In this document: in pieces, positions 27,516-45,112 of the stretch
How the letters are laid out: every line of letters starts with the position of its first letter
How positions within the stretch are numbered: position 1 is the first letter of the stretch
Source: Amoebidium appalachense
Taxonomy: Eukaryota; Ichthyosporea
Assembly: GCA_963693365.1 (NCBI GenBank)
Contig: CAVNZM010000018.1
Coordinates: 62,001-126,000, forward strand
DNA length: 64,000 nt
Reading direction: 5' to 3'
The notes under the pieces: generated by a model
The model's database searches: none
Told to the model about the DNA's origin: nothing
What the model saw: the letters and a program-made list of their open reading frames with translations, nothing else
Translations under genes and position numbers: made by a program

Positions 27516-28793
27516 AGACTCAAAACTAAAGCGCTGACCTACAACATACGCATGGTGCCTCGCTAACTACTGGCACATGTCACCCTCGTCAATCCCCACC
27601 TCCTGCTAATATGCGTTTAGTTTTGATCATTCTTCTGTTTAAAATGGGGCAAAGATCCTGGACGCACACATGCTGAAGTGCACCATATACAGCTCACCCA
27701 AACTGTTTTCCGTTTTCCGTCCCTACGTGCATTAAACAACTTGTACAAATAGAACAGGCATACGTGGGGGGGGGGGGGCAGTGGTGTTTCTGTGCGCCAG
27801 TGTTCTACTTTGGATGTCGGTTTAGTGACTTCCATGAAGATCTTGGCACGTTCAATCAACAGGTCGATGGGCGCGATCCGCCTATGGCCACGTACGCAGT
27901 TGCACCTCGTATACCATTTTCAAATATTGATCAGTGATAGCCAACTTTGAACTGTGCCCGTTTCCCGTGGGGACGACATAAAATTTAGTGTCTCTAGGGG
28001 GGCGTGCGTTATGGCGTTTGGACATCGGACGTTATGTTGTTCGACGTCCATGGCCAGTGCCGTTATAGTTCTAATGGAGGAAATCCTCATTAGTTCCACT
28101 TTTCTCTCTCCTCTGCTCTACTCTTTACTCTAAGACCCTGAGGAGTACATACTATGTACGTTTATATACATTCTAGGTTGGGAACACTGTTGTGATTTAA
28201 AGCCGATCCACCTGGCCACAATATTTGCAAAGTGCCTTATTTCCCCATAGATATCAAACATGATACGCGCCACGCACACAAGCACGTGCACCACAACCAT
28301 CGTCTTGTGGTGCAGCCGGCGAAAAATTTGTCTCCCACCCCGCCCGGCCCATGGCCGCAATTTTTTTTGGACTGCTTCGAAGACGTTGCCCCCCCCCCCC
28401 CCTTTTTCTCCTCTTCCCGGGGTGTGCACCGACCACCCAGCACGTGTGGTGACACTATCAGTCACTCACTCTGATGCACGGTGTTACCAAGACACAAAGA
28501 GGCCATAAAGAGGCGGGGGAAGTCGAACGGGGGATTTCGGGGAACGACCCCGGGTGGGTGGGTGGGTGGGGGGGCGGATTGGGTTGAGTTGGGGGGGCGG
28601 GGTGGCATGACTTATGCTGTGACCAAACCGTCGAAAAAGCAAATATTTCAACACAGAATGTGCAGCATACGGACACTTGAGCCGAAACCCAATCCCAGGG
28701 CCCCTGGGGAAAGAATGAAGCCCATGAGAGAGCGCACACATTCCACATTTCAGATTTTCATGCACCTCTTTACTATCAACCCTCGACCTCGAT
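27516..28793. other. Intergenic region between the ubiquitin-like gene and PSMA6
   Basis: Mostly single-copy sequence with short poly-G/C runs (27767-27778, 28389-28402) and a GGGTGGGTGGG tract near 28552-28570. A minus-strand frame around 27800-27900 reads protein-like, but I recognise nothing. No other gene is supported. Confidence 0.4.
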
Positions 28794-35019
<6,226 letters not shown>

Positions 35020-35732
35020 GTTTGTGCTTGGTTACAAAACCTGATGAATGTGACAGTGATGATTCTTCCACACAGAACACAGTGGAAAGGCGGAGAAGGG
35101 TGTGGTGGTTATTTGCTGGCGCCCGCACGCGCTTTCTAACAATATAACTACAGTTTATGCCTCTTGATAACTTGCTTTACCCGCTCTTTGTCCTCTCTCT
35201 CTCCCCTATCCCCTACGCTTTCCTCTCTCTCTCTCTCTCCGGCTCCGATTTTTTTGGACTGACTTTTGCCTACGTCAGCAAGTTTGTTTTGTTGATCGGG
35301 CCGGCACCAGATCGGGTCATAAACGATTCGAGCCGTATTCATGGCTTACCAGATTCGATTCGAATTAGCGAAGTTGGCGAAGCTCGACTTCTTGAAGGCT
35401 TTCCTTTCTTCTTTTGTTGAGCACCTTTATACATGGACACGCGGAAGTGGTCAGCATTATGTCTTCATGTGCAGGCAATTCTACTTATAACAGAAGACTG
35501 TTTTGTTTTTTTGTTTTTTTTGGTGGTGGTGGTGGCTGGTGGGGGGGGGAGGGGGGGAGGGGGGAGGGGGGGGGGGGGAAGGGGGTTGGTTGGGAAGCGG
35601 AGATCCCCAGACGTGCATGTGCGTTTACATAGTAATGAAGGGCCCATACGCAAACGGGGTGAGGAGTTGACTATGAGTACTATGCATGCACAGGGATTAA
35701 TTCGGTGGGGGGAGGGGGCCAGCGGGGCGTTA
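35020..35732. other. Upstream region of PSMA6, no clear promoter motif
   Basis: Single-copy sequence with a (CT)n patch (35190-35240), a GGT repeat and G-rich tract (35520-35590). A plus-strand frame from 35341 (50 codons, starting MAYQIRFELAKLAKLDFL) is divergent to PSMA6. I cannot assign it. Confidence 0.3.
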
Positions 35733-36010
35733 TCATAGGCTATTGTAATAGCAGATGATCTCGAGTTTGCAGAACGACTTGCCCATGCACGGGATGGTGT
35801 CGACGCTAATGTGCTGATCAGTGTGCACATCAGAGCAAATGAAGGACTAGGACCACATTGTCAAGTACAGGAATACAAAGTTTTCAATTTATTAACGAGT
35901 TTCGACACAATCATCATCTGCTTGCGTTTGGTGACCAGCACTTTAGCGCGGCAGATCGTCCTGGGCTCCTGGACCAGGGCTCTATAGCTAATAAAAAGTG
36001 GCGGCAAAGC
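35733..36010 (-). other. Possible minus-strand exon(s) of an unknown gene
   Basis: Between 35846 and 35733 a minus-strand frame flanked by an AG at its 5' side reads a Cys/His-containing peptide (SDVHTDQHISVDTIPCMGKS in its middle) ending in a stop. Its codons are GC-rich at the third position. A second minus-strand frame just upstream (about 35985-35866) contains AKVLVTKRKQMMIVSKLVNK. The plus strand over the same stretch also stays open. None matches a family I know. They may belong to one gene or be chance. Confidence 0.22.
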
Positions 36011-36149
36011 ATGCATTACATTACCAAGTACACACTATAACCGTTAAGCATATAATGTAAACAAGAAAGCCTGCAAAAACTCATTGGCTAACAGGGGTGT
36101 AGTTTAAAAACCTACATTCATGTATTTGGACAACAACAAAGTTCGGAGT

Positions 36150-37115
36150 CTATGTAGCGGCTGCCGTTGTGTTGGTTTCATTCAGTGCATGTACCCTCTC
36201 TCTGAGCCAGGCGTTTTCGTTCCACAACACGTGTGTCTCTTGCAACTTGCCCAACACCGCGCACAGCACAGGGTCAGACGCTACATCCCGCCCTAGCACA
36301 GAAGCACACACCCCAACTAGCGCATCATGCACGGAGCACACTGCCTTTTCCGTAGCCAAAAGTGTTGTTCTTAGACTCTCCGTGTGTGTGTTGAGAGTAG
36401 ATGCAAGTGTACACAACACGCCATCTAGGTGTTTGTATCTCTCCTGCCTCCTTTCGTCTTGCTCTTTTTGCTCGTTAAGAAACTCGGCAAGTATGTCCCC
36501 CAACCCCTCCCCTTCGTCACATTCCCGTGGTGCATCTGCACAGTCGCACGTGCTATCTTCCTGTGTTGTTGTGCCTTCTGTGCTATTTCCCTCTGGGTTA
36601 TCTGTCAGCACCTCTTCCAGTCGTGTTTGCTGTGCTCCTCTCTGCGAGAAAGATCCATTACACAACCTCCGTTTGCGCAAAGGCGGGGACATGTGCATTG
36701 AAGATGCGGGTGCCGAAGCAGATGTGAAATCAAAAACAGTAGTTCTCCTGTTTGGTTGCTCCTCTGTCACGGTCTGCATTACCTTCCCCAATACTGCACT
36801 CTGTGTGCGCACACAGAAACTCGTACTTCGCCATCTTGTGGAGTTAAAGAACGGGTTGGGGGGTGCGCTATGAAGGCCGCTGTCGCCTTTAACATCATCA
36901 CCAACACCGGAATCATGCTGTATTTCAGGGGATGCAGAGCGGCTTCCGCGTGTGTTTTCGCTGAGATTGGGAGATTCGCTAGACCCGAGAGAAAGCGGAG
37001 TGAGCACAAACCGACCCCGTGCTATAACCTGGCCGGAAGGGGTGTGTCCTAACCCAGAAGTGCATGATGATGAACGGCCAGGATGGGCGGGTACCACTGT
37101 TGATGCGCACATCAT
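36150..37115 (-). CDS. Unrecognised single-exon protein, 321 aa
   Basis: An uninterrupted frame with balanced composition, outside simple repeats. Residues 1-110 are Ser/Pro/Gly-rich. A basic patch PPLRKRRL near 143-150 could be a nuclear localisation signal. An acidic, Thr-rich linker (about 180-205) follows. The C-terminal third (205-315) is predicted helical, with LAEFLNEQKEQDERRQERYK resembling the end of MADF/SANT-type transcription regulators; this is resemblance only. Two Met codons open the frame. The start lies at the edge of a 46-bp tandem duplication (37112-37203), so the true 5' end could be different. Downstream (minus strand), an AATAAA on that strand at 35893-35888 may be its poly(A) signal. 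Confidence 0.55.
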   Translation of the reverse strand: MMCASTVVPAHPGRSSSCTSGLGHTPSGQVIARGRFVLTPLSLGSSESPNLSENTRGSRSASPEIQHDSGVGDDVKGDSGLHSAPPNPFFNSTRWRSTSFCVRTQSAVLGKVMQTVTEEQPNRRTTVFDFTSASAPASSMHMSPPLRKRRLCNGSFSQRGAQQTRLEEVLTDNPEGNSTEGTTTQEDSTCDCADAPRECDEGEGLGDILAEFLNEQKEQDERRQERYKHLDGVLCTLASTLNTHTESLRTTLLATEKAVCSVHDALVGVCASVLGRDVASDPVLCAVLGKLQETHVLWNENAWLRERVHALNETNTTAAAT

Positions 37116-37203
37116 GATTATGATCTCTGTGTTCGCAAGGTGTGTGAGTGTGTGTGTGTCATGATTATGATCTCTGTGTTCGCAAGGTGTGTGAGTGTGT
37201 GCG
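37112..37203. repeat. 46-bp tandem duplication at the start of the 321-aa gene
   Basis: Two copies of a unit containing ATGATTATGATCTCTGTGTT are adjacent. The proximal copy overlaps the ATG ATG start of the minus-strand gene. Confidence 0.85.
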
Positions 37204-38362
37204 GATGGATGCTACATAATAGCAGTAGTGTTTTGCACGGATGCTCCAACCCAACGTGTGCACGATTCTGATTGATAGTGATAGCTCTGACCACGACCAT
37301 TCCACAGACGTCAACTGCAACTGACAAAGTAGATTCCCAAGTATCATACAGTGCCTTGACATACGTGTTTTACGGACGTAATCATTTGTACAATGTCTTA
37401 GGTTTTTATAGGCATCTGCTTGGGTCTTAGTTACATGTACACAACGAATTTGGAGAATCTGAGATAGGAACATGTCCCATGTAGTTACGTATGCATGTAC
37501 TTGCTCATGGCATCAAGGAAAACACACCGATATTTGCATATGTACTATGACAATCAGTTCAGTAATGCTGATAACACTATCACCTATCAAAAGCTATGAG
37601 TATTGCTTATATGATAATTGTAGGTGATAGCCGACACAATTGCTCCAAAAACGGCGACACAGTTGTCAAAGAGCTGAGTCTTGTTTACAAAAACACAGGA
37701 AGATGATTGGCTACAAAAGGTCACAGCTAATCCCCCTACATTTTACACCTGTGGGGGCCTGAAAATGAAATGTAAATAGATCATATTTCAACTTCAAGTT
37801 CTGTTGAATGACAGAAAACACAAGGTAGCCAAGCTAAGACTTTTTGGGGTTTTCAATAACATTTACCTGCCATTTCGGTTTCTTTACTGCTTATAGTATT
37901 GGACAGGGCTTGACTTCTAATTTGACGGTTCGGAAACTTCCCTTGAGCACAACACACCCCCCACAAAGAGAAGACCTGAGGGGTGTGTCACACCTTCAAT
38001 CTGATTGGTTTAGACAAGATGAGCATATTACACTTTCTTACACCCACCTGAACCGTTCGCAACGTCCGCCCGATGCATGTTCCGTGCGTGTCAGCATGTA
38101 CGTGTGGGGGGTATGCCTGGGGTGGGTGCATGTGTATTGTGTATGTACGTGTGCGTGTACGTGCGTGCATGGCTTTACGGCAGCGCATGTACATGTGGAT
38201 GGGTGTGAGGGTGCATGCACCGTGGTGCCACGGTGTCCGCGCACCGATGGTACTGTGTGCATGTACAGGTGTAGATTGTGGGTGGCAGTACATGGGTGGG
38301 GCCCGTGTATGGCACGAATTCGGTTTGCAGCAAAGGGGTGTGTGTGTGTGTGTGTGTGTGTC

Positions 38363-38422
<60 letters not shown>

Positions 38423-38921
38423 CCGTGTATGTTGCACATGTTCAACGTGCGTGCGTGTGCGCGCGAGTGTGTGTGTGTGTGCGGCTGTGCTTGTATCATC
38501 ATGTGTGTGCATGTGTGTTTTGCTTGTTTCTGACGTTGTGTGTTTGCGTGTGCGTGGGGCACACACGTGTATGTGTATCTGATCAACGATTCTTGTCTGT
38601 ATGCATGTACACGCACGAACCGCCGTGGCGTGTGTCGTCGCAGGGTAGAACGTCCGTGTGAATTTTTTGAATGTCCAGCTGCCTAGGCCCTCCTCGAATT
38701 CAAGAAGTTTTAAGACTCAAACAACTATAAATGAAGGGGAAAGGGGGGGGTTAGAGGGGGGGATGTACAGGGGGGAGGGGGGGAGGGGGGAGGGGGAGAG
38801 AGGGGGGGAGGGGAGGGGGGGGGGGGGGGGGGGGGGGGGAGGAGAAACGAAAGAACTCCGGAAAGAAGGGAGACAGAACGTTGGGGGAGGGGGGGGGGGG
38901 GGGGGGGGGGGGAGAAGGGGG

Positions 38922-38952
<31 letters not shown>

Positions 38953-39059
38953 AGGGGGCCGAGGGGGTGGACGACATTGAGGAGAGGGGGGATGAGTTGG
39001 ACTTTCTCTCTCTCCGACCCGTCTCCCTAGGGTGCACACACATTTTATCTCTCTTCCGA
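37204..39059. other. Intergenic region without a recognised gene
   Basis: 37204-38050 is single-copy AT-rich sequence. 38090-38580 is GT/GTGC-rich. 38730-38960 is poly-G/A. No exon is recognised. Confidence 0.5.
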
Positions 39060-39088
39060 GGGTTAGGGTTTAGGGTTAGGGTTAGGGT
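39060..39088 (+). repeat. Interstitial telomere-like TTAGGG repeats
   Basis: Four TTAGGG-type units (one with an extra T) lie between G-rich sequence and a C-run/(CA)n/A-run series (39096-39200). TTAGGG is the telomere unit of animals and many of their unicellular relatives. Confidence 0.8.
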
Positions 39089-39095
39089 CCCCTCT

Positions 39096-39109
39096 CTCCC
39101 CCCCCCCCC

Positions 39110-39200
<91 letters not shown>

Positions 39201-39903
39201 ACTGTACACAACCAGGCCGCCAGCCTGTTTGCTATAGTTCCTCTGTATGGGCTGTAATGAAACCGCTAGCTGGGAAGAATGGGGTTCAACTTGGGGGGAA
39301 GGGGAGAGGGGGGCGGGGGAAAAGGGGGGGAGGGGGGGGGGGGGGGGGGGGGGAGGAAGCGGGGCAGAAAGTCCCTTGCTAGATAACTTTGTGCCTAGAA
39401 TTGATGGTCAGAATGCAATTGGATTTATATGATGGTGTGGCGAGTGACCCAACTTCTCGGCAATACTGTGTTTGTACAGACTGGGTATGAAGGCCGGTGG
39501 GTGCCGTCAGTCACTGCCGTGAATAAAAGCAGTGTGAGCGGGTGAGGGGGAGTGGGTGCCAAGACTTTTCATCTTTTTGGTGGGGGCGTGAGTTTGTATG
39601 AGTTTGCGTATTGTTGTTGTTTTTGGTAGCCGGGAGAGGAGGTGGGGGGGGGGGGGGGGGGGGGGGGGGGGAGTTGATCGAACCATTGGGCACAAGTGTA
39701 TGCTCAGCCCGGCCAGCGAAGTACTCCCGCTGAGGGCAGGAGATGGTGCACCACCCCCCACTAGGTTGCCCCCCTCCTCCCCCCCCCCCCCCCCTCCCCC
39801 CTCCACTGCTCCCCCCTCCCCTCCCTCCCCCTCCTCCTCTCTCTCTCTCTCCCCCCCCCCGGGCCCCACCCCACCCCACCTGCCCTTCGCATTTAGTGGA
39901 AAA

Positions 39904-39945
<42 letters not shown>

Positions 39946-41785
39946 GGAACAAAAAAATAAAAATGAAAGAAACTTTGCAGAACCTCAAATAGTGCTCAGG
40001 CTGCATCTCAACCCCCCCCCCCCCCCCCTCCCCCTCCCCCCCAAAAAACACCCAAACACGCCCCCAACTACTCTCCCCCCACCCCTCCAACCCCCCCCCC
40101 CGAAAATCCCCCTCCCCTTCTCCACCCCTTCCCCCCACAAAAACTCTGGGAAAATACTATTCAAGGGCTAACACGAACATCAAAACAACACAGAGGCAGG
40201 CCTTGCCACGGCTGGAAGACCAATCCAGTGTCACTTATCAATCATTCTCTATTGATCCACGTTAATCTCATGATCCACCTGCTTTTTATTGTGTCCTTTC
40301 ATTATACAGGGGATCCTAAGTTTTGAGGGCGGGGACACGCATCTTGTTGTCAAATAGAGTGGTGAAACTGTGGGCTTCCTCCCACATTTTGGGACCTGGG
40401 GGGATGACGGGCCGGGGTGGGGGGTGGGGGAAGGGGGAGGGGGATCAGATAGAGGTTTTGGTGCTTTTGACTGTGTTGCTATGTATCACGTTTATTACTT
40501 TTTCTTTAATTATAATTTGGTATCATTTGACACCCCAATCACCTTATGCAATTTGACAAACCAGCCCCCGACAAGAGAGGGGGGCGGGGGGGGGGGGGTC
40601 GTTACCGGAAAACCGTGTGGCTCTCTGCAGTTCCGGATCCCCCGGCCCCCATCTTCCCCCCCCTCCCCCCTACCCCCCGTCTAATGCGCCACTCCCCCCT
40701 CCCCCCCCCCCATCCACCCCTCCCGCATCCCCAACCCAGCCCCAGCTTCCGGCCTCCCTTTGACCTTTACGAACAACACCGTTGCGCCGCCCAAACAGAT
40801 TTTCAGGCAGCCATAAATCGCTGCTCGAAAATAACCCCCCCCCCCCCCCCCCCCCCCCCCAAACCTTCCGGGCCTTCAACCCATCCCTTTCCCATCCCCC
40901 CTCCTCCCCCACCTCCAGGGACCATTGCCGCCGCCCCCCGCCCCTCCCCCCCCCCCCCCCCCCCCCCCCAAAAAAAAAGGGGGGGGGGGGGGGGGGGGGT
41001 GATACCCTAATCATCTGTGTGACGGTGTTTCTTGGTGTTATGTTATGTACATCACACTAGAAATAGGCCAATGCAGTGACGCCTGTATGAAGATCACGGG
41101 GTCAAACCGACTGCACAAGCTGATGCAAACGAGTGTAATGATTATGTTTACCAATGGGATGCCAGGTTTAATTTTTATTCTAACTATAGCCATCGTGCCG
41201 GGGCACCTTGCGATGGCCATCGGAAAATGCAGACTTTCTTGTCAATTTTTAAATCACGAATAGCCAGAAAACCCGAGCATTTTATTTAAAAGGCACTTGA
41301 AAACCAGAGGGCTGTTTGACCATGTGCACCTATCTGTGTACACGTGTGTGCGCACTACAAACGGGTACAAACCATGTGTGTGCCTTGTTATGAAAATCAC
41401 TGACTATCATAGGTGCGCGTGTGCAAGTGGCATTGATGTCACGATTTGCAGTTGCAAGAAGTTGCGCACTATATGGTATGCTCACTGTGTGTGCGTGTTT
41501 GTGTGTGTGTGCGCGCGCGCACGTGTGTGTGTGTATGTATGCGTGTGCGTGTGTGTGACACCGTGTGTGTGTGTGTGTGTGTGTGTGCGCGTGTGCGTGT
41601 GCACGCGCGCGCGCGCGCGCGCGTGTGTGTGTGTGTCTGTGTGTGTGTCACTTCAAAAATCTGCTGTCCACATGTGTCTCCGGAGCCTCCAAGTATGATG
41701 TGTCGATGGTCTTAGTGTGTGTGGGTGGGTGGGTGGCTGTGTACGTGGGCGCACATATTTGGGAGTGCCAGCGCGTGTGACACCG

Positions 41786-41830
<45 letters not shown>

Positions 41831-42123
41831 GGTGGGTGTGTGTGTGCGTATGCCAGTGTGTGTGTGTGTGTGTGTGCGTGTGCGTGTGCGTGTGTGTGTG
41901 TGCGTGTGTGTGTGCTTGTTTGCCAAATTGCATTTTATTCGATCCATGAAAGAGCACAACACGTACACACACAAATTTTGCACATAGTACACTTGAATTT
42001 CAAACACAAGCGCACACACACACCCACACACACGCACATACACACGCGCGCACACACATACACACACACACACGCACGCACTGTGGCACACACACACACA
42101 CACACACAAACCCACACACACGC

Positions 42124-42155
<32 letters not shown>

Positions 42156-42267
42156 CGTCACGCAATCCTCCCATCCACCCGCCCGACCACGCACACGTGA
42201 CACAAAACATACACACACACGCACACGCACGTGTGCACACACACACACACGTGCACATGTGCACACA

Positions 42268-42306
<39 letters not shown>

Positions 42307-42880
42307 CACAAAGGCACACACACCAGGGGGATCCAAGAACCTTCTGGGAAAAAGAAAAAAAAGGGGGGGAGGAAAAAAAGGAAATACTCTACGTCTACTA
42401 ATGCAAAGGGCCTGAAAATAATCCGTCCTTAGGTTCCAATAATTATTTGTTCTAAATTGATGTTAGTCGTAACTAACTTAAATGCCTAACTAACAAAGAA
42501 ATTCCCAAGGGTGCGCTGTGCACATGATAGTTCAGTGTCTTGCAATATGATGTCGCACATGTGCAAGGTGCATGCACACAGAGATTGGTAAGCATAGATA
42601 GCAGTACCATCGCAAAAACGTACGTGAGAGTGTGACGATTCATGCGTGTTCCCACGCCGTGTACATGTGTAACTGTGTATTTGCCCTGTGTCACTGTGCA
42701 CATGGCAGCATGAAAATGTTGCAAATGGTGGGGGGCACACGAATACGTATATACAGTCACGCGCGGTTCGCCAAATTCACGTACACCATCTGCACGTGCG
42801 ACTTACGTGCACGCGTGCCACACCGGATGACACCTGACGCTGCCGCCCAATCAGAAGACTTGGTTGCTCAGCCGGCGCCG

Positions 42881-42947
<67 letters not shown>

Positions 42948-42964
42948 AAAAAAAAAAAAACAAA

Positions 42965-43014
<50 letters not shown>

Positions 43015-43130
43015 AAAAAAAAAAAGAAAAGAAAAAAGAGAGAGAATAAGATCTTGAGAAACAAACCGCTGAAGAAGAAAAAGAAAAAGAGAAATGTAGA
43101 CTGATCTAAAGAAGTCATACGTGTCGGCCC
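39096..43130. other. Long repeat-rich intergenic region
   Basis: The region holds C-run/(CA)n/A-run at 39096-39200 and alternating G and C runs at 39310-40150. C-run/A-run/G-run blocks lie at 40570-41000. GT/GCGC arrays occupy 41490-41650 and 41790-41925, with CA-rich DNA at 42010-42305. A C-run, A-run, (CA)n, A-run series lies at 42885-43025. Small islands of ordinary sequence (40150-40400, 41020-41450, 42400-42880) show no recognised exon. Confidence 0.55.
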
Positions 43131-43150
43131 TGCACTGACACCGGTGATCG

Positions 43151-43396
43151 ATGGATCCGCTATGGACCACTAAGCCTTCGGAATCCGAATTCGTAACTTT
43201 GTCGATTGAAATTCAAAAAAGCTGGAGTTTGGTTCACCACAATGACAACAGCACAAAAAACTACGAAGAAGAAACACTAAACAAAAATAGACATCTTCGT
43301 GTAAACTTTTCAATCGAGGCCCTTGGCGTGAAAAATGGCCAGACTGCCAGAAGCAATGTTGCTATTGCCTTATTAGGGTGCGAAATATTGCTGTAA
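43151..43396 (+). other. Short open frame of 81 codons, unassigned
   Basis: An ATG-started frame in non-repetitive sequence with mixed composition encodes no recognised domain. The CCAAT-containing sequence after its stop (43399-43403) and the lack of a clear promoter leave it doubtful. Confidence 0.2.
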
Positions 43397-43694
43397 CCAA
43401 TAGAATATGGGCGTTATGATGATTGTAGCTTCACTCTGATTGGTTGTCACACCGAACGGATTTCCCGATTGTTTTTTTCCACAGTGATGCTTTCTATCAC
43501 TTTTTTTAACACTATTCAGACAGTTCTCCAATATTATAATAGAAAACGGTTTATATACCCAGATGGCCAGATGGCCAGATCAAAAGCTAGTGTGTGAAAA
43601 AAGGAGGATTAAACGGACACATCCACCCGGAGTCAATATGAATCTGGTCATCTGGCCATGTACATGTGGCCATAGAATAGCATAGCATGTAAGA

Positions 43695-43995
43695 CACTCA
43701 CTGCCACCACTGGGGGGCCTGGTTCCGGCAGCAGGGGTGCTGGGGGGGGGACTGCCACCACTGGGGGGCCTGGTTCAGGAGGCTGGGGGGGCTGGGGGGG
43801 GACCGCCACCACTGGGGGGCATGGGTTCAGGAGGCTGGGGTTGCATGCGCACAGGAGCACGTGAGGAAGCTTAATTAAGGCGGGGCTGGCAAGCCACTCA
43901 CAGTGAGAAAATGATATCTGTGCATAGAGTATGTTGCCACTGCGACACTCACTGCCACCACTGGGGGGCCTGGTTCCGGCAGCAGGGGGGCTGGG
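43695..43995 (+). repeat. GC-rich minisatellite, about 51-bp unit
   Basis: Units starting near 43703, 43752, 43803 and 43947 share TGCCACCACTGGGGGGCCTG followed by GGTTC and a G-rich end. The fourth copy is separated from the third by about 95 bp of ordinary sequence. Pro-rich and Gly-rich open frames over this region come from the repeat. Confidence 0.85.
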
Positions 43996-44093
43996 GGTCT
44001 GGGGGGCTGGGGGGGGGGGCTGGGGGGCTGGGGGGTTCACACGTGGGCGGGGGTGGGTGGGGATGGGGGGGGGGGGGGGGGGGGGTTGTCTAA

Positions 44094-44289
44094 TTGGGCT
44101 TGTGCATGTGGCAGTGGGTTGTGGATTTCACCATGATTGTTCTTGCAGGGGTTGCCAGCCTTGGTTTTGCCCTGGCAGTACCTCTTTTCCTTGCCCACAC
44201 CTGCTACTGCAGCTTCGCCCGGCGGCCGGCGGCCCCTGAACCGTTACAACCTATAGCTACACGAGCTTCCCAATGGCTACAAGAATAAA
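44094..44289 (+). other. Possible terminal exon of a membrane protein
   Basis: The frame contains a hydrophobic stretch ending ALAVPLFLAHTCYCSFARRP, typical of a transmembrane helix followed by a basic cytoplasmic flank, then a Pro/Ala tail and a stop. TTCTTGCAG at 44140-44148 could be its acceptor. The TAA stop overlaps an AATAAA poly(A) signal (44284-44289). Upstream exons were not found, so this could be chance. Confidence 0.3.
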
Positions 44290-44425
44290 GGCCTAAAGTT
44301 GTAATTTAAAAGCTGTGAAATAAACAAAAAATGTCGATAAAAACGTCATATAGCAATTAAAACACAAGTTCACAACAATTTTTTTTTTTTTATACCTTTT
44401 TTATCCTTTGTGTGTTTACCCACAG

Positions 44426-44596
44426 TCGCGAGCATCATGAAGTGATCTTCGACAGATCGATCACAGGAATGCAGATGCATATGCCCTGGGCTGGTAAAGG
44501 ATGGAGAGCAAATGAGCAATGCGAATCTAGAATTCGTGGCTATTCTATGACCTTGCAATTTGCACAAACTGCAAGTTTAGTAATTCACCAATAAAT
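44426..44596 (+). other. Possible terminal exon, unknown product
   Basis: A good-looking acceptor (pyrimidines then TTTACCCACAG, ending 44425) opens a 56-codon frame containing FDRSITGMQMHMPWAGKGWR. It ends in a TAA that again overlaps AATAAA (44591-44596). No family is recognised. It could be an alternative last exon of the preceding candidate. Confidence 0.28.
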
Positions 44597-44708
44597 TACA
44601 TTTACTTATATTCATTTGATATAATACACCAAAAGCATTGTTCTCCGTTTCTTTTTTCGTGCGCGCACGGTCCCCCACCAGCGCCGTGTGCGGATACCCA
44701 TTAATAGC

Positions 44709-44813
44709 AACCAATCGGAATTCGTCAGCTCGCGCGCGCGACATTCCTCCGCATTTCAACGCGTCTTGAACCAATCAGAGCTGGGTGGCCTAATTCCTGA
44801 CATCTATATAAAA
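44709..44813 (+). promoter_or_regulatory. CCAAT and TATA promoter of bHLH gene A
   Basis: CCAAT boxes at about 44710 and 44771-44775 precede a strong TATATAAAA box (44805-44813). This lies about 300 bp before the conserved ATG of bHLH gene A. Confidence 0.65.
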
Positions 44814-45112
44814 CCCAGCTTCTTCCCACGTTATATGGTAAGCTCACGTTATGTTTGTGGTAGCTTCTGATTGCTACATAAGACCCACGTAAAACAAAAC
44901 ACGTATACGGCACACAAACTAGCACACTAAAAACTAACCTGACCCGGCAACAAGAAGATACAGACACTTTGAATCATCTGACGCACACTACACAGCCACT
45001 TGCAAAACACAAAACACCACCTTCACACACACAAAACACGTGTGTTTTGCACATAAACATGCGGACCGTTCCCTGCCTCAAATTTGATTTTGGCGCTTGT
45101 CTGGCCGACGTC

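Noticed and set aside
35741-35850. Bacterial N-acetylmuramoyl-L-alanine amidase fragment on the plus strand
   Set aside because: The resemblance is limited to about 25 residues, the catalytic context is missing, and the opposite strand has a more gene-like codon pattern.
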